Of a stretch of DNA of 64,000 nucleotides, positions 54,849 through 62,816 are shown one piece after another. The notes beneath the pieces were generated by a model. That model did not search any database, was not told where the DNA came from, and was given only the letters and a program-made list of their open reading frames with translations. The position numbers and the translations under genes are program-made. The DNA comes from Eubacteriales bacterium. Lineage in GTDB: Bacteria; Bacillota; Clostridia; Lachnospirales; Lachnospiraceae. Position 1 is the stretch's first letter. Each line of letters begins with the position of its first letter. The DNA lies in contig JAUNHC010000026.1 of assembly GCA_030524175.1 (NCBI GenBank), positions 16,491-80,490 of the forward strand. Direction: 5' to 3'.

Positions 54849-56168
54849 ATGGAAAGTGGTAAAAAAGGACAGGTGATACAAATGAAAATTCAAGCTGTAA
54901 AGATTGATGGGTATAAAAATTTAAAGGCAACCAGTTTTGCTTTGAGCAAAATAACTGCTTTAATTGCACTGAACAATTTTGGTAAATCGAATGTTTTGGA
55001 TGCAATCAATTTTGGAACAAGATTTATTCGCGTAAATGAGGACAAAAAAGCAGAAATGATGTCATCGGGTGCGGCGATACCCATTAATAAGGAAAATGCG
55101 TCTCATGATTTTGAATTCGAAATGGAATTATTAACAGAGGAAGAGGGAAAAACATATCGTTTAGTGTATGGATATCAATTTAAATGGGCCAAAAGAGGTG
55201 ACGAAGGCTGTCGGATTGTAAAAGAGTACCTTAAAATGAAGTTGGACGAGAAGGGCCAGCGGTATGGAATGCTGATATCCAGAGACGAAAAAGGAGTTTT
55301 TTATAAGAGTACAGAAACGGGACGTTGTACTACTGGTATCGTGATTGAAGATAATGAACTCGTGGTCAATAAATTAAAAGCATTTGACTCATTATTTTTT
55401 AATGGAATCATCAAAAAAATGAATGGGATTCGATTGTACCTGGAAGATAATTTTGATGTAAAGCATCTGTATTCAGCAGATCCACTGATTAGAAAAGGGA
55501 TGGAAAGAATTACTGTTGATGAGGATAACCTCCCACGTATTATCTTTTATATAAAAAAGAATTATACCAATTATTATGAAAGATTGCTAGATGCATATAA
55601 ATCACTGTTTCCTCAGATAGAGGATGTGATTGTCCGTGAATTAAAGATAAATAAACAACAGGATTTAGAGATTCCGGATGACATTCCATTTATTGTATCG
55701 GATAACGTATATTTACTTTTTGTCAAGGACAGTAATTTAAATCAGCCAATAAATTTCCAGTTAATGTCTGATGGCGCTAAGAGAGTGTTTATGATATTAA
55801 CCCGTATCATAGTTGCAAATATAGAAAATGTTGCACTGATAGCTATAGAAGAACCGGAGAATTCAGTACATCCAAGTTTACTACAGGACTATCTTCAGAT
55901 TTTGAATTCTTTTTTGGAAAATTGTAAAATTATTATTACCAGTCATTCTCCATATATAGTAAATTATTTAAATCCTATGGATATATGTATTGGAATAAGT
56001 CACGCAAATGGAATTGCAGAATTTTATTCTATAAGAAAGACGGCAATTAGAAAACTAGAAAACGATGTAAACTCTGTGGATCAATCCTTAGGAGATTACA
56101 TTTTTACATTGCTTTCCAATGACAGCGAAGAATTAGTTCAATATTTGGAAGGTGATGTATATGAGTAG
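54849..56168 (+). CDS. ABC/SMC-type ATPase of a two-gene defence module
   Basis: 439 residues from ATG 54849, seven bases after AAAGGTGG. An OLD/AAA_15/AAA_21-type ATPase: Walker A region ALNNFGKSN (K46, S47), which lacks the usual first Gly, an ABC signature-like MSDGAKRV near 306, Walker B ALIAIEEPENSVHP near 335 and the H-loop TSHSP near 363. In AbiL, PARIS, OLD and Gabija systems such ATPases sense phage factors and hold or activate a TOPRIM nuclease. The next gene, overlapping by eight bases, encodes a TOPRIM-like protein. Which known system it belongs to cannot be decided from sequence by eye. Confidence 0.85.
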   Translation: MESGKKGQVIQMKIQAVKIDGYKNLKATSFALSKITALIALNNFGKSNVLDAINFGTRFIRVNEDKKAEMMSSGAAIPINKENASHDFEFEMELLTEEEGKTYRLVYGYQFKWAKRGDEGCRIVKEYLKMKLDEKGQRYGMLISRDEKGVFYKSTETGRCTTGIVIEDNELVVNKLKAFDSLFFNGIIKKMNGIRLYLEDNFDVKHLYSADPLIRKGMERITVDEDNLPRIIFYIKKNYTNYYERLLDAYKSLFPQIEDVIVRELKINKQQDLEIPDDIPFIVSDNVYLLFVKDSNLNQPINFQLMSDGAKRVFMILTRIIVANIENVALIAIEEPENSVHPSLLQDYLQILNSFLENCKIIITSHSPYIVNYLNPMDICIGISHANGIAEFYSIRKTAIRKLENDVNSVDQSLGDYIFTLLSNDSEELVQYLEGDVYE

Positions 56169-56754
56169 ATGTCTGGTGCTATTTATTGAGGGAGATACGG
56201 AGATAGAGTTTTATAAGAGGCTGGTTTCTATTATAAGAGAAAATCACTCGGCGGGGCAGTTGGACACCAAGATAATATACAGAAACGTAAAAGGAATTGG
56301 TGGTTATAAAAAAGAAGTTACACGTATTTTCAAGAAAGATATATTGGTAAAATATAAAAACCATACATTTGTGGTTGCATTGTGTCGGGATACGGATGTA
56401 TTTGAGTTTGCTCAAAAGCCTAAAATCAGATGGAGTGAAGTTGAAAAACAACTGAAGGAAGATGGGGCAAAAAGGGTTATTCATGTACAAGCAGTTAAGG
56501 CAATCGAGGATTGGTTTCTATATGACTTAGAGGGTGTTTGCAAATATCTAAATATACCGCTGACGCAGCCAACAGGTAGAAATGGATATGATAAGCTGAG
56601 TAATCTCTTTAAAAGAGCCAACAAGACATACATTAAAGGAAGAATGACAAAAGGATTTGTAGAGAGCTTGGATGTGGGTAAAATAGTGAATTGCATATGG
56701 GAAGAATTGTCCCCGATTTGTAAAATCTTAGGAGTTAAACGAATACCAGAATAA
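56161..56754 (+). CDS. TOPRIM-like nuclease partner (AbiLii/DUF4276/RloB style)
   Basis: 197 residues from ATG 56161, eight bases after AAGGTG, inside the end of the ATPase gene. LFIEGDTEIEF (E10, E14) with ALCRDTDVFE (D77, D79) and AIEDW (E115, D116) gives the acidic set of a TOPRIM fold, in which metal ions cut nucleic acid. The ATPase-TOPRIM order is that of AbiLi/AbiLii and of PARIS, but PARIS AriB is longer. The C-terminal helical part (TYIKGRMTKGFVESLDV) is unassigned. It precedes the CBASS genes by 62 bases. Confidence 0.75.
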   Translation: MSRCLVLFIEGDTEIEFYKRLVSIIRENHSAGQLDTKIIYRNVKGIGGYKKEVTRIFKKDILVKYKNHTFVVALCRDTDVFEFAQKPKIRWSEVEKQLKEDGAKRVIHVQAVKAIEDWFLYDLEGVCKYLNIPLTQPTGRNGYDKLSNLFKRANKTYIKGRMTKGFVESLDVGKIVNCIWEELSPICKILGVKRIPE

Positions 56755-56816
56755 TTGACAAACAATGATGATATAGCAGGTATCAACAATTCAACGTATG
56801 ATTGGAGGAATAAAGT

Positions 56817-57839
56817 GTGAAATTAAAAAAGCAGTTTGCTGATTTTTATGAAGAAATCAAAATTCAGGATGAAAGTGAAGATTTGAAGAGTAAGAGGGAG
56901 ATATTGGAGGCAGATATCAGAGATAAGTTTCCAGGAGAGATGAAATCACATGGCATTGATTTAAAGAAAAGTGACATTGAAATATTTGATCAGGGAAGTT
57001 ATAAATATCATACTACAATTAAATCAAAAGTAATTGATAGGGATGTTGCAGTTATGATTCCGTTAGATACTGAGGCATATTCGGATCCAAGAAAAATTAA
57101 AGGATATCTACGGGATGCATTAAACTATGTTTCTGCCAGAGAAGTTAATGTAAAAGAACCATGTGTGAATGTTACATATTATGAGAAAGGGGAAGAGTGG
57201 ATGCATATAGACCTTCCCTTGTATGCAAAGCATGATGATGAAGTATATCTGGCAAGAGGAAGGGAGTTTGCGGATAAGTATTCGTGGGAAAGGGCAGACC
57301 CCAAAGGTCTAAACGATGATCTCTGTGGAAAAATTAACGGAAATCAACAGTTACGACGGGTAATCCGCTATATTAAAAAGTGGAAAAATGAAAAATATGC
57401 AAACTCAACTTTAGACCATGAAATTCCACCAAGCATCGGACTGACATACCTAGCATGTGACTGCTTTGCGTCAGCTTCAACGGACGAAGGGGATGACGAC
57501 TTGACCGCATTGCAGCAGACTATGGCCAACATAAAAAATAAATTCATATTGACCTATGAAAGTGATACTTTGATAAAAGCAGATATTTCAAGATGTTTAC
57601 CGGTTCAACCTTATTCAGATGTCTTCCAGACTATGAAAGATAGCAGTGACAGTTATGGGATTACATTTTATAATCGTTTATCTACAGCAGTACAATATTT
57701 AACTGATGCTGTTAATGTGGAATCGGAACATGATGCAGGTGTTTATGTGCAGAAAGTATTTGGGGCAAAATTTGTCGTTCCGCCCAAACAGACATCTTCA
57801 TCCTCTACGCTAAATAAGAAGGAGCATAGTTTTGGCTGA
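56817..57839 (+). CDS. CD-NTase (CBASS nucleotide cyclase)
   Basis: 340 residues, GTG start behind GGAGG. The nucleotidyltransferase site is QGSYKYHTT (G60, S61) with D74 and D76 in IDRDVAVMI and D132 in MHIDLPLY. On infection such enzymes make a cyclic di- or trinucleotide that activates the effector. The C-terminus ends SFG: a terminal glycine is what Cap2 joins to target proteins in type II CBASS. The stop overlaps the Cap2 start by eight bases. The clade and product cannot be read by eye; SAVED effectors usually bind cyclic trinucleotides. Confidence 0.93.
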   Translation: MKLKKQFADFYEEIKIQDESEDLKSKREILEADIRDKFPGEMKSHGIDLKKSDIEIFDQGSYKYHTTIKSKVIDRDVAVMIPLDTEAYSDPRKIKGYLRDALNYVSAREVNVKEPCVNVTYYEKGEEWMHIDLPLYAKHDDEVYLARGREFADKYSWERADPKGLNDDLCGKINGNQQLRRVIRYIKKWKNEKYANSTLDHEIPPSIGLTYLACDCFASASTDEGDDDLTALQQTMANIKNKFILTYESDTLIKADISRCLPVQPYSDVFQTMKDSSDSYGITFYNRLSTAVQYLTDAVNVESEHDAGVYVQKVFGAKFVVPPKQTSSSSTLNKKEHSFG

Positions 57840-59505
57840 AATAGACGATGTAGTAGATATTTTAAATATGTATGAAGAGATTACAGTTACCAGAACTGAA
57901 GAGGAAATTGTATTTTTTTCACTGTATGGAAAAGAATACGGTTGCTGGTATCCATATATAGAACAGGATACCAGTAGCCCCTTTATTCTCGTCAAGAATG
58001 AGAAACAATATGATTATCCCCATATTTTGCCAACCAGTATTCCTATAGATCAAAGTAAAGCGGACAAATACAGATATATTTGTCTATATGAAACAGATAA
58101 TACGATTAAATTTTTACAGACTACTGCGGAAAAAGTGCGCGATGTTATTGAACGGCTAATAGCTCTGTTGTCTTTGTCAGATATAGAAAAAGAGCGAGAA
58201 TTCCAAAAGGAATTTCTATTTTATTGGAACTATATGGCTGAAAATAGTACTGCAGTTCAATTGTATATTGAACAGACAGAGTCCTTTCAAAGGATGAATG
58301 CATATCAAAATACAACGGGGAAGATTCGTTTCGTATCAAACGGTATAAAATTATCTGATGCAGACAAAAAAATTGACGGAAAGAAAAGCTGGAACCATTT
58401 ACCACAACTTCCTGTGTTTTATATTCCTATTACTGATAAGCGTAGGATATTGCCACCAACATACGATAAAGATTGGACTATAGAGGATATACTAAAAGTT
58501 ATAAAAGGAAAAGAATATCCAAGGATATCCCATATGAGTTACCTGAAACTTAATCAAGAGCGAATAAAGACGGATAATGTTGGATTGGTTTTTGAAATGG
58601 TAATTGATGAGAATCATATTAATTTTGCAATGATAGTCAAGTTGAAAAATGCTCGTAATGATACATTACTAAATAAATTAGAACAGGATGCTGTGGAAAT
58701 ACAGATTATTAAAAGTAAGCGTGTTGACTATTATCATTTGTGCAGACAGATTGGAAATGACACATCATTGCTTAATAAGAGACTATTATTGATAGGTGCT
58801 GGATCGTTAGGAAGTTATGCTGCTAAAGCACTTGTAAAGTCTGGTATTAAGGAGATTACGATATACGATCAAGATAGGCTGGAAGATGAAAACATTTTCA
58901 GGCATACGAGCGGAATTTTCTGGACAGGTCATAAAAAAGTTTACACGCTGGAGTATGAACTGGAAAATATTCACCCAGAAATCCATGTCCATGCGGTTCC
59001 GTCTAACATTGATGATGATTTAATTATAAAAGAAATTGAAAAGGTTGATATAATTATATTTACCGTTGGTTCCAGTGATGTACAGCTGCATTTAAATAAG
59101 CTGTTGAAACAAAGCCATTGTGAAAAAACAGTCATTTATACATGGCTTGAAGCTGGGGGAACAGATAGTCATATACTTGCAGTAGATTATGAAAAACGAG
59201 GATGTTATCAGTGCCTTTTTACGAATGAATATGGTAAGTTAATCAATAACAAGGTCAATCAGATATCTGATATAGCTTTGGATAGATATAAAATCAGAAA
59301 CGGATGCGGAGCAACAAGAGTTGCGTATGGAAATGCAATATTGCTTAGAACTGTAAGCGTATTGCTAAGTACGGTGCAGATGGTTTTTGATGGCAACATG
59401 TCACAAAATACATTAATCAATATTACTCCAACAGAAGTGACAAACATTGGTAATCAATTTGCTGAAGGGAAGTGTCTTTGCTGTGGCAATGAAAATCTCG
59501 AATAG
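57832..59505 (+). CDS. cap2: Cap2-type E1-E2 fusion of CBASS, TTG start
   Basis: 557 residues. TTG 57832 is chosen because AAGGAG lies seven bases before it and the frame overlaps the CD-NTase stop. N-terminal E2-like domain with a candidate catalytic C84 in RYICLYE; E1/ThiF domain from about 310 with the ATP loop LLIGAGSLGSYAAKAL, the YDQDRLEDENIFRH motif and CYQC near 456; CLCC at the end. Cap2 adenylates the cyclase C-terminus and conjugates it to other molecules, which primes signalling. Complete in length. Confidence 0.92.
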   Translation: MAEIDDVVDILNMYEEITVTRTEEEIVFFSLYGKEYGCWYPYIEQDTSSPFILVKNEKQYDYPHILPTSIPIDQSKADKYRYICLYETDNTIKFLQTTAEKVRDVIERLIALLSLSDIEKEREFQKEFLFYWNYMAENSTAVQLYIEQTESFQRMNAYQNTTGKIRFVSNGIKLSDADKKIDGKKSWNHLPQLPVFYIPITDKRRILPPTYDKDWTIEDILKVIKGKEYPRISHMSYLKLNQERIKTDNVGLVFEMVIDENHINFAMIVKLKNARNDTLLNKLEQDAVEIQIIKSKRVDYYHLCRQIGNDTSLLNKRLLLIGAGSLGSYAAKALVKSGIKEITIYDQDRLEDENIFRHTSGIFWTGHKKVYTLEYELENIHPEIHVHAVPSNIDDDLIIKEIEKVDIIIFTVGSSDVQLHLNKLLKQSHCEKTVIYTWLEAGGTDSHILAVDYEKRGCYQCLFTNEYGKLINNKVNQISDIALDRYKIRNGCGATRVAYGNAILLRTVSVLLSTVQMVFDGNMSQNTLINITPTEVTNIGNQFAEGKCLCCGNENLE

Positions 59506-60001
59506 TTGTAAAAAGCTGAAACTTCCGAATGATAAAGTTGTGGATATCTTGTCGGGGATATCTGTGGAAATTGAAAAATGGATACAAAATTCTGGCGAGA
59601 AACCAGAAGCGGGAGGTTATATTGTAGGATATCAGCATAGTCGAACAAAGAATATTACATTGGAGGAAGTTTCCAGACCATACCTGTTAGATAAAAGAAG
59701 TAGAATTCGATTTACAATTAGTGATCCGAGGCATAAGTTCTTTCTAATGAGTAGGAAACGGAAGAAGAGTTTTTATATGGGCGTCTGGCATACGCATCCT
59801 CAAAAAATTCCGGTGCCATCTTCAATTGATTGGGAAGACTGGTATGACACACTAAAGGTTGATAAAACGGGATGCGAATATATGTTTTTTATAATTGCAG
59901 GAATAACAGAAATGAGGGTTTGGGTGGGAAATTTTGCAACAAATTCGATAACAGAAATATTTGAATGTCAAAAAAAGAACGGGGTATATTTTACCGTGTG
60001 A
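59489..60001 (+). CDS. cap3: Cap3-type JAB/JAMM isopeptidase of CBASS
   Basis: 170 residues. ATG 59489 overlaps the cap2 end by 17 bases, without a good ribosome site, so it is coupled to cap2. The JAMM motif is complete: E40 in PEAGGYIVG, H101 and H103 in WHTHPQ, S111 and D114. It would cut the cyclase-target conjugate made by Cap2 and so limit the response. Confidence 0.92.
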   Translation: MKISNSCKKLKLPNDKVVDILSGISVEIEKWIQNSGEKPEAGGYIVGYQHSRTKNITLEEVSRPYLLDKRSRIRFTISDPRHKFFLMSRKRKKSFYMGVWHTHPQKIPVPSSIDWEDWYDTLKVDKTGCEYMFFIIAGITEMRVWVGNFATNSITEIFECQKKNGVYFTV

Positions 60002-60010
60002 GGAAGAATT

Positions 60011-61114
60011 ATGAGTGATGTGAAAAAGAGACCTGCTATACCGAAATCAGTAGAGAGAGAGTTATGGGTGAAATCAGGAGGACGCTGTGAATTCAGAGGC
60101 TGCAATAAATATCTTTATAAAGATGGAGTGACAAAGCAACCTAGAAACTTAGCAAACATTGCGCACATTGTAAGTTGGATACCAACAGGACCAAGAGGAA
60201 ATCAAGATTCAGAGAAATTAGCGAAAGATATTTCTAATTTAATGCTTACCTGTTCAGAACATAATAACCTTATTGATGATGCCCAATATGTCGAGCAATA
60301 CCCGATTGAATTATTGCAACAGTTTAAAAGAGAGCATGAAGAAAGAATTTTTCGTGTTACCGGGATGGGACAGGATTATGGAGTACGAATAATTAAGATG
60401 TATAGTAAAATCCAAAATCAAGTCCCCAACATTAGTGATAAAGGTGTCAGCGAAGCCATTATGCCATATTATCCACTGGAAACAGATATTAATATTGATT
60501 TGACACAGGTGGAAAATGTGGATACAGCTAAGAAGCAAATAGAAAGGACAATAGACTTGCATGTGTCATCAAACGAAAAAGAAGAAAGTTATTGTTTGTT
60601 TATTATGGCTAAAATCTCATATACGTGTTATCTGGGATACGTATTGGGAAATAAAGTAAAGTCGGAAACTTTCCAATTTTTTAGGGATAAGCAAGACTGG
60701 AAATGGAGAGAAGGTCAATTTGGTCATTTTGTAATTGTGAAGCCATCTGAAATAAGTATGCAATTACATGTGAATCTGTTAGTTGAGGCAAGTGGTAAGA
60801 TTGATCAGAACTTAATCCCAAAGAATCTGAACTATAGTGTACAGGCAGATAATCCCGGCTTTTTATTTTTGCAGAGTAGGGAGCAGGTTGTAGAATTTCA
60901 AATAAAATTTAGAGAACTGTTGGATGAAATAAGGGAAGAACATGGGGAAAATGTAGTCATACATTTGATAGTTGCTGCACCAAATCCAATTACGTTTGAG
61001 ATAGGTAAATCCATAATGAAAAATATAGATCCAACAATTTTGCTATATGATAAGGTGGAGGATACGATGGAATATAAGGCTATTATGTATCTGCATGAGC
61101 GGATTAGAGAATAA
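60011..61114 (+). CDS. cap5: HNH-SAVED effector nuclease (Cap5-type)
   Basis: 367 residues after GAGGAAG. N-terminal HNH nuclease: C27 and C31 (GRCEFRGC), H52 in NIAHIVSW, N76, C81 and H84 in SNLMLTCSEHNNLIDD. A linker leads to a SAVED domain (about 190-365) ending with a FEIGKSIM / ILLYD pattern, which binds the cyclic nucleotide. On binding, Cap5 assembles and degrades DNA, killing the infected cell. It is the last gene of the operon; no strong terminator is seen. Confidence 0.92.
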   Translation: MSDVKKRPAIPKSVERELWVKSGGRCEFRGCNKYLYKDGVTKQPRNLANIAHIVSWIPTGPRGNQDSEKLAKDISNLMLTCSEHNNLIDDAQYVEQYPIELLQQFKREHEERIFRVTGMGQDYGVRIIKMYSKIQNQVPNISDKGVSEAIMPYYPLETDINIDLTQVENVDTAKKQIERTIDLHVSSNEKEESYCLFIMAKISYTCYLGYVLGNKVKSETFQFFRDKQDWKWREGQFGHFVIVKPSEISMQLHVNLLVEASGKIDQNLIPKNLNYSVQADNPGFLFLQSREQVVEFQIKFRELLDEIREEHGENVVIHLIVAAPNPITFEIGKSIMKNIDPTILLYDKVEDTMEYKAIMYLHERIRE

Positions 61115-61174
61115 AATAAGTGAATAACGTTTAAGTATTGCGCTTTATGGGTTGAAATCTGGTAAATGAGGTTC

Positions 61175-61203
61175 AAAAAAACACGGATTATTCAGCTTCC
61201 GTG
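61175..61203 (-). terminator. Terminator after DUF6100, copy 2
   Basis: CACGG/CCGTG arms (61203-61199 with 61186-61182) and seven T on the minus strand, as in copy 1; the arms are conserved while the loop differs. Confidence 0.75.
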
Positions 61204-61240
61204 CGGTGTTTTACCTATGTCTGCAAAATCCCAGAAAAAC

Positions 61241-61906
61241 TCAGGAAATTTCCGATAGGGGAGAGATACGTTCTTTTTTCTGCTTCAGCCATTCTGGAAA
61301 GTCTGATTTGTCCATAATATGTACGGAGGTGTAATCTTTATCTTCCAACCGTGAGGTATGATAAGAGTCGCAGAATAATCCACTGTCATCCCGAAGCACA
61401 AACGGTGAAATCGTATCCAGAATCTGTTTGTATTCTAAATTATCGTAGTCCCGGATACGTCTTAATGGGAGGCGCCGGTCGTAAACCTGAATAAAACAGA
61501 CGACACAATTCTCAAAGACCGGAAGGGCATCGTGTTCCAGATACTCCTTTAGCGCAAAATGAAGAGGCTCATTGATAAAAGCACTGTTCACATGGACTTT
61601 GCGCTTCGGCAAGAGGCCGGGAAGTTGTATAGTCAATATCCTTTTGCTGCTGTGTATTTGTATTCCATGGACTTTTGAAGCTTTTTCCATGTACTCGGTT
61701 TTACTGACAATGCCTGTCACATAGATGAGATTACGAAGCTGGCAGGTAATTCGTTCAGCTCTTAGGGCAGCATCCGTACTGAGTTCCTCATAATTTGCAG
61801 GGTATTTCAGCAAATCTGTTGTTTTCATGGCAAATAAGGAATTTCTCAATTTGTCCGTTTGTTCTTCTATCATGCTGATCCGCTGCAGCACTATCTTTGT
61901 ATCCAT
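61241..61906 (-). CDS. DUF6100-type protein, copy 2
   Basis: 221 residues, same organisation as 49639-50304: ATG directly after the upstream stop, N-terminal coiled coil, C-terminal WLKQKKERISPLSEIS. Differences are scattered substitutions, many conservative (VNSAFINEP for VNIGFINEP), with no frameshift, so both copies have stayed under selection or diverged in separate elements. Confidence 0.75.
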   Translation of the reverse strand: MDTKIVLQRISMIEEQTDKLRNSLFAMKTTDLLKYPANYEELSTDAALRAERITCQLRNLIYVTGIVSKTEYMEKASKVHGIQIHSSKRILTIQLPGLLPKRKVHVNSAFINEPLHFALKEYLEHDALPVFENCVVCFIQVYDRRLPLRRIRDYDNLEYKQILDTISPFVLRDDSGLFCDSYHTSRLEDKDYTSVHIMDKSDFPEWLKQKKERISPLSEIS

Positions 61907-61907
61907 T

Positions 61908-62441
61908 TTACCTCTCTTTCTTTTGGTAATAGCTGACATTTCCATCTGGCTCCACCATGCAGAAGGCTGCTACATTTGGAATCTGTATCCGCATGGCCTG
62001 CTCTTTAGAAGAAATGATGACTAACCGGTTTGTATCAGTATCCTTTGTCTGGGCAAGCACATGGTTTATCAGGACTACCTGTTCAGCAGGGACGGAAATA
62101 ATTTCATAAGCCTCATCATTGGAGAAGAAATGTATCTTTACCGGAAAGTCGCCGCTGGTGTGATATACCAGGGCTTTCTTAAAATCAAGCAAAACCCAAT
62201 AGGCCGAAATCATTTCCCAGTCGGGAGCGTTCGCTGATTCCGTAGTATCACAAAGCAGATTTTGGCGGGAATCATAGTAGATTCGTCCTTGTTTTATAAG
62301 TCTTTTGATTAATGTCTTTAGGGAATCCTCCTTTCTTGGGAATGTTTTAAGTACTTGCTCATAAATAAGTGCGTGATATGAAGTAATCACATGTAGCAAT
62401 GCTTCTGCCTCCCCGCGGTATATTTCATTTCTGGTTTTCAT
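61908..62441 (-). CDS. DUF5697-type protein, copy 2
   Basis: 177 residues, intact, aligned without gaps to 50306-50839. The winged-helix-like N-terminus is the most conserved part; variable positions cluster around the linker near residues 65-75. It has its own promoter P3. Confidence 0.75.
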   Translation of the reverse strand: MKTRNEIYRGEAEALLHVITSYHALIYEQVLKTFPRKEDSLKTLIKRLIKQGRIYYDSRQNLLCDTTESANAPDWEMISAYWVLLDFKKALVYHTSGDFPVKIHFFSNDEAYEIISVPAEQVVLINHVLAQTKDTDTNRLVIISSKEQAMRIQIPNVAAFCMVEPDGNVSYYQKKER

Positions 62442-62690
62442 GTCATCATAACTCCTTTGACTAAGACACTTTCACGTACAGGATTACGTGTTCAATACTT
62501 ACATTGGAAGCACGTATTTATTACGTGTTTCTGCACGTTTAAAACGAACTATACGGGTATGTCAGCTGGTTTTCGGGTAACAAAAAAGCACCGTCTGTAG
62601 GTGCTGGTAAAAACGAGAACTATAAGCATGGATATTGTAGCATGGGTATTTTTTCCTTACAATCGCATGAATGTGCCAATATTCTGCCAA
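62442..62690 (-). promoter_or_regulatory. Promoter P3 with TTGGCA repeats, terminator and ACGT-rich leader
   Basis: TTGTAA (62662-62657), 17 bases, TACAAT (62639-62634); TTGGCAC-N5-TGCGATTG overlaps the -35 box; further TTGGCA at 62690-62685. Downstream, a terminator (AGCACC/GGTGCT, about 62587-62605) and the ACGT-rich leader (62470-62545). All elements match copy 1. From 62691 to 62816 I see no gene. Confidence 0.65.
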
Positions 62691-62816
62691 TGTGAGGAAA
62701 TTTTCCTTATTATGGAAAGTATTATTTGCTAGATACGTTAGAAAGGACTATAATATAGATAATAATATGGACCGAGGATAATACGAGATTATCTAGCATT
62801 TTGCAAGGGGAAGGCA

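Larger units (their letters stand above)
61148..62700 (-). repeat. DUF6100-DUF5697 module, copy 2
   Basis: Diverged copy of 49547-51100, same orientation. At its left end the frame CFFEPHLPDFNP, which in copy 1 leads into the Replic_Relax gene, meets a TAA after 12 codons; so the module has lost its downstream transfer genes. It forms the right flank of the integrase/defence island. Confidence 0.85.

Noticed and set aside
62806-62816. GGGAAGGC match to the tRNA 3' end as a second attachment site
   Set aside because: Only eight bases match and they form the ribosome site of the gene at 62817.
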